From: a virus
DNA length: 38,855 nt
IMG/VR virus record: IMGVR_UViG_3300048839_000368
Coordinates: 1 to 38,855 of that record
Reading direction: 5' to 3' (one strand)
Notes under the pieces: generated by a model
Seen by the model: the letters and a program-made list of their open reading frames with translations, nothing else
What the model was told of the DNA's origin: nothing
Database searches by the model: none
In this document: positions 22,837-32,495 of the stretch, one piece after another
How positions within the stretch are numbered: the first letter of the stretch is position 1
How the letters are laid out: each line of letters begins with the position of its first letter
Position numbers and translations under genes: made by a program

Positions 22837-25800
22837 ATGTCAATAAATAATTACTTCAATATACCAAATACAGAGGACGAAAAGAAAAAAAAGTCTGGTG
22901 CTGTTTCTAGTGGTAATGTAAGCAACTATTTTAAGGTTCCAGAAAAAGTAAAAGAGGAACCTATCGTTACTCAAAAACAAGAAAAAACTGTGCCGGTAAA
23001 TACAGAAGTAATAAACATAGACAATACACAGAAAAAGACTGAGGCAAAGATACCTAAACAAGAGGTTATCTCACAAGGTAAAGAGGATACACGAAAAGAG
23101 GACACAATATGGAGCCGTCTCGGACGTGTTGTTTTACCTAACTTTTTAGAGAAAGAACTAGGTATAGACGAAACTCAGAGACAAACAACTCTTACTAAGG
23201 CTGAGACTGTTAAAATGCAAGGTATGGAGACTACAAAATACTTAGCTGAGAAAAATCCAGAGAGTATAGCTCCTACCGAGTATTTGAGACGTGGGCTTTC
23301 TTTTGGTAATGAATTGGATCCAACTGACTACTTACGAGGATACAAGTCTGACGTTAGCGTAGAGGACTTACCAGAGCCTACAACTCCACAGCAAAAGATA
23401 GCTGAGGCAGTAGGTAGTTTAATTACTATGTCTATAGCACAGCCTCTTATTGAGGGTGCTTTCGTTAAGGCAGTAAGTTACTTTCCAAAAGGTGCAAAGG
23501 TATTAGAGACACTATCCACAGCAAGCAAAGCTAATCCGTGGACTGTAGGATATGGATTAAATGTAGCCAAAGCCGGAGCAGAGGGCGGGTTATTTGGACT
23601 TATTACAGAGAACAGAAAGAGTGTTGCTGAGAATGTTTTAGAGACAGCCGGAACTTTCGCCGCTTTTACGGCGTTAGCTTTTCCAATACAGCAATTTTTT
23701 AAGCCGATTATCCAGTCAGTCGGTAAAATGAAAATAGAAAATCCAAGAATAAAAAATATATTAAATGATCCTGCTATAACAAAACCTACAGTCTCAAAAA
23801 CAGTCTGGTTTAAAAATCCAAATGACGAAACTCAGTTATTGAAAGTTACCGGTAATGGTATGGAGTTCGTAACAAAGAGCGGAGAAATGGTAGAGAAAGG
23901 AGTATATGTAAAAGATATACCTACTCTTACGAGTGTGGATATTGAGGCGTTTAAAGTTAAACCAAGTGTATATGAAAATCTTAAAAAATGGGTAGGCGGT
24001 AAGATAAAAAACACTAAAGTAGATTTTAAAGTTAAAGATACAGTTCCAGAAAGTAAGTTAAAAACTGACTCTATAGACACAAACAAGGCTATACAAGAAA
24101 TATCTAACCTAAAGCCCGCAGAAGTTAGAGACGCTATGGTTAAGACTGAAAAAGAGTTAGATTTATTAAGGAGTGGATTATCTACGGGGGTTAAAGAGAG
24201 CGATATTATTTATAAGGCAAATACCCTTAGAGACTCTTTTAATGACTACAACGAACAAAATAAAGAAATTATATTGAATGTTAAGGGAGACAATAGCGTT
24301 CCTTTGGCTAGTATAGAAGTCGTAGAATATAACGACGGTAAGTTTATGGTAAGGACTGACGTTAATATATCTACTTCTGGTTTTGGAACTCCTTTTACTG
24401 GTAGTTATAAGTCTCGCGAGGAGGCTATAAATGCCGGTAAAAAATCTATAGAAACTTGGATAAATAAAGAAAGCAACCTATCAGCTACAGACAAAAAAGA
24501 AATTGAAAAAATAAAGAAAGAAATAAATAGTCTTTCTCCAAAGGAAGTTACAGAGGAAATACAGCCTATAGAAAAAGAAGTATCTATAGAGGATAAAAAA
24601 TATGATAATGTTGAGGATTTTATAAAATCTCAGACACCTATATATCATTACACAAATGCTAAGTTTAATAAGTTTGATTTATCAAAAACAGAGGCTCAGT
24701 CAGTTTGGTTTACAGATAATGCTAACATAGATTTAAAAACAGGAGACGGATTAGGCTCGTCCCAAGTTGGTAGTGGTGGAGCAAAATATAAAGTAGATAG
24801 ATACATAAACCCAAATGCTAAAATAATTGATATTGAGAAATCAGATTTAACAGATAAATATACCTCCGGACAACTTATTGATATGGGTTATGCAGGTATT
24901 AAAGTCCCTCAACTAGACGGTAGTAATTGGTATGAGATATGGGAACCAAATAAAGACCTATTAACAAAATCACAATTAAAAAGTGAATGGGAAAAAATAA
25001 AGACCGAAAAATCAAAAAGGATAGGCGTTGCTGACTATAATCCTGCTTATACTGAAAATATGATAAAACTTATAAAAGAGGCACAGGACAATGGAGACCT
25101 ATTTCCTTTTTCAAAGTTTTCAAAAGAGGAACAGAATATTTTTGATAATGCTTGGAGGGATAGAATGAGTAAGGCTACAAAGACCCAAAAAGATATAGTT
25201 AAGGAGGCTGTTAAAGGAGAACCTAAAACAATAAAACAAATAGCAGAGGAAACTAAAATACTAGAGCCTAACGTAAGGCGTATTTTGGGAGTAGGAGCTA
25301 AGGACGGAACCTTTGAAAGACTAGACGCCGGAGTATATGTTTTAAAGAAAGACGGTAAAGAATTAGCTTATGTTGAGGCTAATGACGCTGTAGACGCTCT
25401 AGCTAGAATGGTAACAGAGAATAAGAAGTTTGACTCAGTTATTCTGGATCCGGCTTATTTCTCACGTGCTTTAATTGGAGGAAATAGAGGTATAAAAGAG
25501 TGGGGATTTATTATGCCTCCAGAGTTTGATAAGGTAATGACTTCTATTTCTAAACTCGTAACTAACGATAAAACACAAGTATATTTAATGTTATCCGGTG
25601 CAAGGACAGCTCAGCCAGATATGGAGAAGTATGTTAAGAGTGCTACAGACGCAGGATTTAAAGTAGTTGGAGAGGGAACATACAAAAAACTTACGAAAGA
25701 TTTAAAACCTGTTACAAACGTTAGAGGAGTTGAGGCGTCAGCCGAGAGACTTATTTTAATGAGTTTGTCTGGAGAAGTTAGAAAAGGAGAGATACCTGTA

Positions 25801-28800
25801 GAAATGGATTTTAGATTTATAAGACCAAGTATTGCAAAATCATATCAGACAGAGAAACCCGCAGAGCTTATGAAAGCCTTAATAGAACAGTCTACCTTAG
25901 AGGGCGAAAGCGTCCTTGATCCTTTTGCCGGTTCTGGAGTTACTGGAGCTGAGGCAATTAAGAGCGGACGCGTTCCTACTCTTGTGGAGAAAAAGCCGGA
26001 AGTTGTAGAGAAAGTAATTAAGCCTAGATTATTGGAGGCTACAAAACAGAAAAATGAAGTTAAGAGATATGAAAATATCCTAAAACAACAGATAGGAGAT
26101 ACTTTTGAAGTAGTTAAACCAATAGGCGATTTATGGAATAGTAAAAATAATACATTGTTTATATCTCCTAAAAAAGAAAGAATAGGATACTTAAACTGGC
26201 TCAGAGAAAGAAACTTTATAGAGAGTGCTGAGGAGGCAGGTAATAATATATTTAAAGTTAATGTAAAACCAAACTTACAAGAACAGACTCCTAGTAGTAA
26301 GACAGAAGTTATAACGAAAGCAAAAGAGGCACAAGATATTTATACAAAAGACCAAATAAGTGAATTAAATAATAACTCTTACTATGACGTTAATTGGAAT
26401 GAAGATTATAAAAATACCATTGCGTCTATAAAAAATAAGGTTAATTTAGATAAAATACCAGACGATTTTATAGAAACTTGGAATACATTTTTAGATAAAT
26501 ATACAGAACTTTACAAAAAAGATTTAAGGATAATAGCTGAAAATCCGTCTCCTAGTGTAACTGGTAGAGCAGGATATAACTTTGCTAAGAGAGATAAGTC
26601 TGTAGCTAGAAATAGAGCCTTAATGGATCAAAAAGAGGAGCTAGTAAATAAATTAGATAAAGACTTTAGGAGTTATAAGTTCCAAGCAGAAAGAAGTAGA
26701 AAGTCTGGAATGTCAGAAGTTGATTTATTAAAAGAAAAATTAGTAAAAGCTCAAAAAGACGCAGAGTGGGCTAAAGGCAGAGGAGAGGATTATTGGATAG
26801 AGTTCACTACTAAAAAGGTAAAGTCTCTTGAAAGAAAAATATCTAAATTAGAAAATGGAGAACAAGTATCAAATATAATAAAAAAAGAAACTAGGAATGA
26901 AAGATATGCTAGAGAAATGAGAGAGGAAAAAGGAGGAGCTTTAGGTTTTAACCCTAAAAATCTAGACGAAATATCCGGAGAAAAGGCAACCAAAGAAGTA
27001 GATAAAATAATAAAAAGAAGTGAGATAGCTAAACGTCTTAGTGATAAGTTTGCCGTGCCTATAAGGCAAGGTAAGTTTAGACACGCAGGAGCTATCGGAC
27101 TATTTAAACCAAATCAGAAAGTTATCAGAATTAAAAAAGGAGGAATGGGGACACTATTCCACGAACTCGGACACTTCTTAGACGGAGAGTTTGAGTTATC
27201 GGGCTTAATTCCAAGAAGTGAGAGAGTGCCTTTAATGAGTAATTACGGGTATTCTTACGCAGGGCAACCAGAGAAACAAAGGAAAGAGGCTTTTGCTGAG
27301 TTCTTGCGTTATAAAATGATAGGAGACAATAAGAGTATTGAAAAATATGCTCCTAAGTTTGCCGAGATTTTTGAAAAGAAAATGAGCGAACTCCCAGAAG
27401 TTAAAGACGTTCTAGACGTAGCATTTAGCGATTATCAGAAATGGCTAGAGCAACCCGCAGTCGCTAAAATATTAAGTCATATCTCACTAGACAATAAAAA
27501 TACTGCTAGCTTAAAAGATAGGTTCACAAATAACCTACATAATCTATACACTATGGGCGTAGACGAATTACACCCATTGTCTGAGTTCACAAAAATAGCC
27601 ACAGAAAATCTAGGAAAAATCCCAGAAAAAAATAATCCTTATATCCTTGCTAGAAACCTTAGAGGGTGGGTAGGTAAGGCTAATACTTTCTTAGAGAAAG
27701 GGACTTTTGGTAAAAACTATTGGACTGAAAAAGACGGAAAAATTGTTGCTAACTTTAAAGGTAAGAGCTTTAATGAAATATTAAAGCCTATTTCTGACGC
27801 CGGTAAGTTAGACGATTTTAGAGTATACCTTGTTTCAAAGAGAGCCAAAGAGCTAGCAGGTAGAAAAATAACTACCGGAATAAAAGAGGAGGACGCAGAT
27901 ATAGCCCTTGCAGAACTAGAAAAAAATAATCCTACATTTAAAGAAAAGGCAAAAGAAATATATAACTATCAAGACCAACTTCTAGAATATGCTAAAGAGA
28001 ATGGACTTATAGGAGAGGAGGGATTTAAAAAGATAAAAGAATTAAACGCTTTCCGCGTTCCATTTTATAGAGTTATGGAAACTGAGAGAAGTAATTTTAT
28101 GGGAGGCAAGAAAGTAGCCGGAAATATTAAGGCTCCTATCCGTAAAATTAAAGGTTCCGAAAGAGAAATTATAGACCCTATTGAGAGTATTATAAAAGAT
28201 ACTTACGCGATCATTAACTCCGCCGAGAGGAATAATGTCGGACTTGCTATAGCAAAATTAGCCGATAAGAACTTTGAGCTAGGGAGACTATTTGAGGAAG
28301 TGGCTAAGCCAATGAAACCCGTAACTGTAAACGTTAAGGAAGTTTTAGAGAGTGCTTTCCCAGACGTTGCAGATTTAATACCGGCTGACGCGGGAGAAAA
28401 AACTGTAACTCTATTTAGACCAATGCAAGATATGGGAGATAATATGCTAACTATTAACTTCGGAGATAGCTCAAAAGTATACCAAGTAGACCCAGATTTA
28501 TTTAAGGCTTTGCAAGGAATAAATGCCGAGGATATGTCTATGATTTTAAAGATAATTTCTTACCCTGCTAAACTCCTAAGAGCCGGTGCTACCTTGTCTC
28601 CGGACTTCGTTGTTCGTAACCCAATGAGAGACCAATTCTCAGCTTTCGTATTCTCAAAATACGGTTATAAGCCTTTCTGGGATATGGCTCGTGGAATGTT
28701 TGAAACATTTAAGAAAGGAGACGTTTACGATTTATGGAGAATGTCCGGAGGAGAAAGTTCAATGCTTGTATCCGGAGACCGTGATAGTTTGAAACAAACA

Positions 28801-30039
28801 CTCAAAGAATTGCTAGCCTCAAAAGGAGCTAAGGGATTAAACTACGTAAAACACCCTGTAGAATTATTGAGAGCTTTGTCTGAGTTTGGAGAAAAGGCTA
28901 CAAGACTAGGAGAAATGAGACGGGCTTTAAAGGCTCACGCTGACCCTGTAGCGGGTGCTTTCGCTAGTCGTGAGGTAACTCTAGACTTTGCTAGAATAGG
29001 AGCCAAGACAAAGGCTGTAAACTCAATAATAGCTTTCTGGAACGCTAACATACAAGATATGGATAAGATAAGGAGAGAGTTTAAAGAAAAACCTACAAAA
29101 ATGTTATTGCGTTTATTCCTATCTATTACCCTACCGTCTATCCTACTTTATCTAGCAAACAGAGACGATAAGAGGTGGAAAGAAATACCACAATGGCAAA
29201 AAAATACTTTCTGGATAGTCTTTACTGATAAACATATTTACAGAATACCTAAACCTTTCTTACTCGGGACTTTGTTCGGTTCTGTTCCAGAGAGAGCTTT
29301 AGAGTATATGGATACAAAGGATCCAGAACTATTTAAAGATATGGCTAATACTGTAGCTGACGGGGTTACACCGTCTTATATTCCTACAGGGCTATTACCA
29401 GTAATTGAAAACCAAGCTAACTATTCTTTCTTTAAAGATAGACCCATAGTTTCAAGAGGTAAAGAAAACCTACCTCCTAAATATCAGACAAGCACGTATA
29501 CAAGTGAAGTCGCTAAAATTGTAGGCGAGGCTCTTAATTATTCTCCGGACAAAGTAGATAACTTACTATACGGATATACAGGAGGACTAGGTAGATACGG
29601 GACAAATATAATAGACTTTGTTCTAAAAACTTCTGGAGTTAGAGACGCTACTATTATGCCTACAAAAACAATAGAGGAAATGCCGGTTATAAAATCATTT
29701 ATGATTAAAGAACCATACGGAAGTAGCTCAGAGAGTGTAAATAAAGTTTATAATTTCTACAGCAAATCTCAGTCAAAATATAATTATTTCCAAAAATTGA
29801 GTCAAGGAGAGGCAACCTCAGACAAGCTCACAGAATACTTAAAAGAAAATCCAGAAGTAGCAAAATATACCTTTATTAACGGCGTTGTTTCCGAGTTTAG
29901 TGCGATAAATAAAGCTAAAAATGTAATATACCAGTCAAACAATATGCTCTCTACAACCAAGAAAAAGAAAATATTAGAGTTGGAAAAATTACAAACCAAG
30001 ATAGCGAATGACGCTCTAAACATATTAAAAAATGACTAA
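22837..30039 (+). CDS. Giant polyvalent virion protein: ADP-ribosyltransferase-like, methyltransferase, zincin and LPD38-like regions
   Basis: A 2400-residue protein. Residues 1-90 are disordered, with two NYFxxP repeats. Residues about 600-730 (IYHYTNAKFNKFDLS, then SVWFTDN) resemble an ADP-ribosyltransferase fold. A winged-helix-like segment follows. Residues about 850-1060 are a DNA methyltransferase with motif IV DPAY (871-874) before motif I DPFAGSG (1028-1034), a circularly permuted N4/N6-type order. Residues about 1415-1500 are a zincin with HELGH (1442-1446) and Glu in EAFAEF (1484-1489). Residues about 1640-2400 look like the large polyvalent protein domain LPD38, with one hydrophobic helix near 2089 (LFLSITLPSILLYLA). 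Polyvalent proteins are packaged and injected to alter host targets and protect entering DNA. It follows the tail genes and ends overlapping the first lysis-side gene. Confidence 0.8.
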   Translation: MSINNYFNIPNTEDEKKKKSGAVSSGNVSNYFKVPEKVKEEPIVTQKQEKTVPVNTEVINIDNTQKKTEAKIPKQEVISQGKEDTRKEDTIWSRLGRVVLPNFLEKELGIDETQRQTTLTKAETVKMQGMETTKYLAEKNPESIAPTEYLRRGLSFGNELDPTDYLRGYKSDVSVEDLPEPTTPQQKIAEAVGSLITMSIAQPLIEGAFVKAVSYFPKGAKVLETLSTASKANPWTVGYGLNVAKAGAEGGLFGLITENRKSVAENVLETAGTFAAFTALAFPIQQFFKPIIQSVGKMKIENPRIKNILNDPAITKPTVSKTVWFKNPNDETQLLKVTGNGMEFVTKSGEMVEKGVYVKDIPTLTSVDIEAFKVKPSVYENLKKWVGGKIKNTKVDFKVKDTVPESKLKTDSIDTNKAIQEISNLKPAEVRDAMVKTEKELDLLRSGLSTGVKESDIIYKANTLRDSFNDYNEQNKEIILNVKGDNSVPLASIEVVEYNDGKFMVRTDVNISTSGFGTPFTGSYKSREEAINAGKKSIETWINKESNLSATDKKEIEKIKKEINSLSPKEVTEEIQPIEKEVSIEDKKYDNVEDFIKSQTPIYHYTNAKFNKFDLSKTEAQSVWFTDNANIDLKTGDGLGSSQVGSGGAKYKVDRYINPNAKIIDIEKSDLTDKYTSGQLIDMGYAGIKVPQLDGSNWYEIWEPNKDLLTKSQLKSEWEKIKTEKSKRIGVADYNPAYTENMIKLIKEAQDNGDLFPFSKFSKEEQNIFDNAWRDRMSKATKTQKDIVKEAVKGEPKTIKQIAEETKILEPNVRRILGVGAKDGTFERLDAGVYVLKKDGKELAYVEANDAVDALARMVTENKKFDSVILDPAYFSRALIGGNRGIKEWGFIMPPEFDKVMTSISKLVTNDKTQVYLMLSGARTAQPDMEKYVKSATDAGFKVVGEGTYKKLTKDLKPVTNVRGVEASAERLILMSLSGEVRKGEIPVEMDFRFIRPSIAKSYQTEKPAELMKALIEQSTLEGESVLDPFAGSGVTGAEAIKSGRVPTLVEKKPEVVEKVIKPRLLEATKQKNEVKRYENILKQQIGDTFEVVKPIGDLWNSKNNTLFISPKKERIGYLNWLRERNFIESAEEAGNNIFKVNVKPNLQEQTPSSKTEVITKAKEAQDIYTKDQISELNNNSYYDVNWNEDYKNTIASIKNKVNLDKIPDDFIETWNTFLDKYTELYKKDLRIIAENPSPSVTGRAGYNFAKRDKSVARNRALMDQKEELVNKLDKDFRSYKFQAERSRKSGMSEVDLLKEKLVKAQKDAEWAKGRGEDYWIEFTTKKVKSLERKISKLENGEQVSNIIKKETRNERYAREMREEKGGALGFNPKNLDEISGEKATKEVDKIIKRSEIAKRLSDKFAVPIRQGKFRHAGAIGLFKPNQKVIRIKKGGMGTLFHELGHFLDGEFELSGLIPRSERVPLMSNYGYSYAGQPEKQRKEAFAEFLRYKMIGDNKSIEKYAPKFAEIFEKKMSELPEVKDVLDVAFSDYQKWLEQPAVAKILSHISLDNKNTASLKDRFTNNLHNLYTMGVDELHPLSEFTKIATENLGKIPEKNNPYILARNLRGWVGKANTFLEKGTFGKNYWTEKDGKIVANFKGKSFNEILKPISDAGKLDDFRVYLVSKRAKELAGRKITTGIKEEDADIALAELEKNNPTFKEKAKEIYNYQDQLLEYAKENGLIGEEGFKKIKELNAFRVPFYRVMETERSNFMGGKKVAGNIKAPIRKIKGSEREIIDPIESIIKDTYAIINSAERNNVGLAIAKLADKNFELGRLFEEVAKPMKPVTVNVKEVLESAFPDVADLIPADAGEKTVTLFRPMQDMGDNMLTINFGDSSKVYQVDPDLFKALQGINAEDMSMILKIISYPAKLLRAGATLSPDFVVRNPMRDQFSAFVFSKYGYKPFWDMARGMFETFKKGDVYDLWRMSGGESSMLVSGDRDSLKQTLKELLASKGAKGLNYVKHPVELLRALSEFGEKATRLGEMRRALKAHADPVAGAFASREVTLDFARIGAKTKAVNSIIAFWNANIQDMDKIRREFKEKPTKMLLRLFLSITLPSILLYLANRDDKRWKEIPQWQKNTFWIVFTDKHIYRIPKPFLLGTLFGSVPERALEYMDTKDPELFKDMANTVADGVTPSYIPTGLLPVIENQANYSFFKDRPIVSRGKENLPPKYQTSTYTSEVAKIVGEALNYSPDKVDNLLYGYTGGLGRYGTNIIDFVLKTSGVRDATIMPTKTIEEMPVIKSFMIKEPYGSSSESVNKVYNFYSKSQSKYNYFQKLSQGEATSDKLTEYLKENPEVAKYTFINGVVSEFSAINKAKNVIYQSNNMLSTTKKKKILELEKLQTKIANDALNILKND

Positions 30040-30142
30040 CAAAAACACACTCGGCAATATCTTATCTATAGGAATGACTATAGTATTTATTGCCTTGTAT
30101 GTTTTTTCATTTTTGCGTCTTAGTCTAGGAGTTTTAAATTAA
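30032..30142 (+). CDS. 36-residue membrane protein
   Basis: ATG at 30032 (overlapping the giant gene stop by 8 bases) to TAA at 30140-30142. The product is MTNKNTLGNILSIGMTIVFI followed by ALYVFSFLRLSLGVLN: a single hydrophobic helix flanked by a basic end. The overlap and the clean topology suggest translational coupling. It may be a lysis accessory protein. Confidence 0.45.
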   Translation: MTNKNTLGNILSIGMTIVFIALYVFSFLRLSLGVLN

Positions 30143-30210
30143 AGTATATAATATGTATTATGTCAAATAATATTATAATATATGAGTTATTTTGCTAAAA
30201 AATATCTAGT

Positions 30211-30219
30211 TGTGGATAA
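30211..30219 (-). promoter_or_regulatory. DnaA box (perfect, minus orientation)
   Basis: TGTGGATAA is the reverse complement of TTATCCACA. It lies 26 bases before the -10 of the lysozyme gene. The surrounding bases 30143-30259 are A/T-rich, hold two TATAAT-like sequences and very short frames (13 codons or fewer) that I do not call. Confidence 0.55.
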
Positions 30220-30242
30220 ATAATACCATAAAACTACATAAT

Positions 30243-30251
30243 TGGTAAAAT
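30243..30251 (+). promoter_or_regulatory. Extended -10 promoter of the lysis module
   Basis: TGGTAAAAT (TGn plus TAAAAT); the ATG at 30260 is 8 bases after it, so the transcript would be leaderless. This also decides the start: an in-frame TTG at 30242 lies upstream of the -10 box. Confidence 0.5.
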
Positions 30252-30259
30252 ATATAGGT

Positions 30260-30733
30260 ATGAAAAAATATAAGTGGATAGCATTTACGGTAACGTTATT
30301 GCTATCAATAATAGTTTCTCTATTTTATTTTAATTTAAAAATCGCTGGAGAGACTGTAAAAGTTCAAGAAGTTCAAGCGGATCCGATAGAAGTAGTTGAG
30401 CCAATAATTCCACAAGTTTTATTAGATATTGCGTGGTGTGAGAGTAATATGTCGCAAGACAAGAAAGGTTATAATTACCGGTATAAAATAGTAGACGGAC
30501 AAAAAATAAAATATTTGTGGTCTACAGATATAGGATACTGGCAAATTAACGATTACTACCACCTAGAGGACTCTAAAAAACTAGGAATAGATATATACAC
30601 TTACGAGGGTAATAGAGATTATGCTCTTTTGTTGTATAATAAGAATGGAGTAAAAGACTGGGGGGCGTCGTCTGCCTGTTGGTCTGATATTGTAGCTTGG
30701 AAAGCCAAGCACAAACAACCATATTATCAGTAA
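30260..30733 (+). CDS. Membrane-anchored lysozyme or lytic transglycosylase
   Basis: A 157-residue protein that would cut cell-wall peptidoglycan. A short lysine start and a hydrophobic helix (about 6-25, AFTVTLLLSIIVSLFYF) act as a signal anchor of SAR type. The catalytic domain begins at about 50, with IAWCESN (Glu61), DIGYWQINDYYH, then DYALLLYNKNGVKDWGASSACW, the motif series of lysozyme-like transglycosylases. It is followed 12 bases later by the holin gene. Start chosen at ATG 30260 because of the -10 box. Confidence 0.75.
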   Translation: MKKYKWIAFTVTLLLSIIVSLFYFNLKIAGETVKVQEVQADPIEVVEPIIPQVLLDIAWCESNMSQDKKGYNYRYKIVDGQKIKYLWSTDIGYWQINDYYHLEDSKKLGIDIYTYEGNRDYALLLYNKNGVKDWGASSACWSDIVAWKAKHKQPYYQ

Positions 30734-30745
30734 TAATATAAATAT

Positions 30746-30991
30746 ATGAGTATAGATAATTTTCTAGCCATAGGTATTGTAGGGGTATTCTTATCTCTTG
30801 CAATACAAATTATTAAAAAGGTTTTTGGGACAAGTAACTCAAAAACAAAAGTGCTTACCATAATTTTAGCTGTCGCTGTAGGTAGTTTTTACTACTTCTT
30901 AAAAGACACTATTTACTGGCAAACTATCATAGGAGTATTGGCGTCAGCCTCTACTGTCTACGCTTTATTTTTTAATAACATTAAGAAATAA
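30746..30991 (+). CDS. Holin-like membrane protein
   Basis: An 81-residue protein with three hydrophobic helices (FLAIGIVGVFLSLAIQIIKK, then VLTIILAVAVGSFYYFL, then WQTIIGVLASASTVYALFF) and a basic end (NNIKK). Size, topology and place between lysozyme and the peptidase fusion are those of class I-like holins, which open the inner membrane at the time of lysis. Confidence 0.75.
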   Translation: MSIDNFLAIGIVGVFLSLAIQIIKKVFGTSNSKTKVLTIILAVAVGSFYYFLKDTIYWQTIIGVLASASTVYALFFNNIKK

Positions 30992-30994
30992 GGT

Positions 30995-32086
30995 ATGCGT
31001 AAAAAGTATGTAAAACAGACTGGTCTTTTGTTTTCGGAAAAACCTACAGGCTACATATTGGGGGTTAATTCCCCCATTATGGCTGAGGATATAAACGAAA
31101 AAGGAGACTGGGAGGATTTTCTACCAGAGGAGGAAGTTCAAAATAAACAGTTCGTTTTTGATACTATGAGCTGTGCTACTTTCTCTTGTTTAAATGTTGT
31201 AGAGACTTGGATTAACTTCTTTATCTCAAAGGATATGCTTACTGTCGCTCAATTAGAACGCCTAAACAAATTAGGCTTTTTTGTTAACGGTAAGTTTAAT
31301 GCCTCTGATAGGTTCTCGGCTATAATGTCCGGAACAACAAAGAACGGTAATTATTTAGAGAATGTCTGGGAGAGTATTCGCAAATATGGATTACTACCAG
31401 AGAAAGATTTACCGTTTGATCCAAACTTTAAAACTTGGGAGGAGTATCACGATAATACTAAAATTACTGAGGCAATGAAAACAAAAGCCAAAGAGGTTTT
31501 AGATATTTTTAGTTTCGCCTACGAGTTTGTTTCTTTGAAAAAAGAGGATATGGGGTTGATAGAGAACGCGTTAAAGCAGTCTCCTATCCACGCCGGTATA
31601 CCATATCCTGCTACTCACGCCGTAGAGATTTTTAAAGACAAATATTACTTTGATACATATAGTCCTTTTAAGAAAAAATATAAGAAAGTTCATTTTTCCG
31701 TAAGAGGTATTTTAACTATCAAAAAAGATATTGTTTTGGCTAAAACTTATAAATGGTTTAATCCAAAATCTGATCCTAAAATGGTAGGAGTTAGCGATAA
31801 GTTAATGGAAAAAATAGATTTACTTCGTGATAAATGCGGTTTTGCTATAGTCATTACTTCGGGAGTTAGGACAGCAAGTTATAACTCTACCTTAGAGGAC
31901 TCAGTATCAAACTCAGCACACTTAAAAGGATTAGCCGTAGACTTGCTTTGCACGGATAGCAAAAAGAGATATAGAATGTTACAGGTAGCTTTTGAGCTAG
32001 GGTTCACTAGAATAGGATTAGGTAAAAATTACCTCCACCTAGATATAGACGACTCAAAATCCCAAGACGTTGCTTGGAATTATTAA
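30995..32086 (+). CDS. Endolysin: papain-like cysteine peptidase fused to M15 D-Ala-D-Ala peptidase
   Basis: A 363-residue protein. Residues about 15-240 form a papain-like fold: Cys60 in DTMSCATFSC, His208 in PATHAVEIF and an aspartate or asparagine in YYFDTYSPF. Residues about 265-360 are a VanY/M15 zinc peptidase: ITSGVRTASYN, SAHLKGLAVDLL (His309, Asp316) and LHLDID (His348, Asp350). M15 enzymes cut the peptide stems of peptidoglycan. A cysteine peptidase fused upstream is unusual; it may cleave another cross-link or process virion proteins. It ends the lysis cassette and converges with the minus-strand gene. Confidence 0.75.
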   Translation: MRKKYVKQTGLLFSEKPTGYILGVNSPIMAEDINEKGDWEDFLPEEEVQNKQFVFDTMSCATFSCLNVVETWINFFISKDMLTVAQLERLNKLGFFVNGKFNASDRFSAIMSGTTKNGNYLENVWESIRKYGLLPEKDLPFDPNFKTWEEYHDNTKITEAMKTKAKEVLDIFSFAYEFVSLKKEDMGLIENALKQSPIHAGIPYPATHAVEIFKDKYYFDTYSPFKKKYKKVHFSVRGILTIKKDIVLAKTYKWFNPKSDPKMVGVSDKLMEKIDLLRDKCGFAIVITSGVRTASYNSTLEDSVSNSAHLKGLAVDLLCTDSKKRYRMLQVAFELGFTRIGLGKNYLHLDIDDSKSQDVAWNY

Positions 32087-32475
32087 GCCTCTTTTATAGT
32101 TACCCCGTAAATTGCCTCTACTAATTTCTTTTTTAGTTTGTATGTATCAGTAGATAAAAACTTACTTTTCTTTTTATCAAAGGCTTTAACGTCTATATAT
32201 TCTATCCTCCCGTCAGCATACTCTACTTTAAAATCTAGAATATATTTACAGATTTTTTGCCCGTTAACGACAATAGGGAAAGGAACTTGTTTATCATAAG
32301 AAAGCACGCGGTCTTTTGGATCGTGTGCTTTTTTGCAATTATCTAGGGACATAGCAAAATTAGCCTCCTTTTTACTCATATAGGTATATCCGTTATATTC
32401 TGTTCTCTGGTTATTCCATTTATTGCGGGCAGGTCTTTTATTTGTAGCTAAGTATTGAGCGATAGACATTTTCAT
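32083..32475 (-). CDS. DUF1064-like nuclease (PD-(D/E)XK resolvase type)
   Basis: A 130-residue minus-strand protein. RTEYNGYTYMSKKEANFA (the KKEA motif), YILDFKVEY, then EYIDVKAFD and a C-terminal YKLKKKLVEA match the DUF1064 pattern of phage small endonucleases, often considered Holliday-junction or branch nucleases. The D..V.Y and D-V-K residues are the PD-(D/E)XK core. The start is 8 bases after a minus-strand TATAAT. It overlaps the end of the endolysin gene by 4 bases in opposite sense. Confidence 0.75.
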   Translation of the reverse strand: MKMSIAQYLATNKRPARNKWNNQRTEYNGYTYMSKKEANFAMSLDNCKKAHDPKDRVLSYDKQVPFPIVVNGQKICKYILDFKVEYADGRIEYIDVKAFDKKKSKFLSTDTYKLKKKLVEAIYGVTIKEA

Positions 32476-32483
32476 ATATTAAA

Positions 32484-32492
32484 ATTATATCA
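32484..32492 (-). promoter_or_regulatory. Minus-strand extended -10 promoter
   Basis: On the minus strand TGATATAAT (TGnTATAAT), with the ATG of the DUF1064-like gene 8 bases downstream: another predicted leaderless transcript. Confidence 0.6.
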
Positions 32493-32495
32493 TAG

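Noticed and set aside
22840-23061. Minus-strand Phe/Tyr-rich frame opposite the start of the giant gene
   Set aside because: Mirror of the Lys-rich N-terminus of the polyvalent protein; no start signal and implausible composition.
30143-30259. Two tiny frames (12 and 13 codons) each preceded by TATAAT
   Set aside because: Too short to support, although the leaderless spacing is tempting. They are described only as content of the gap.
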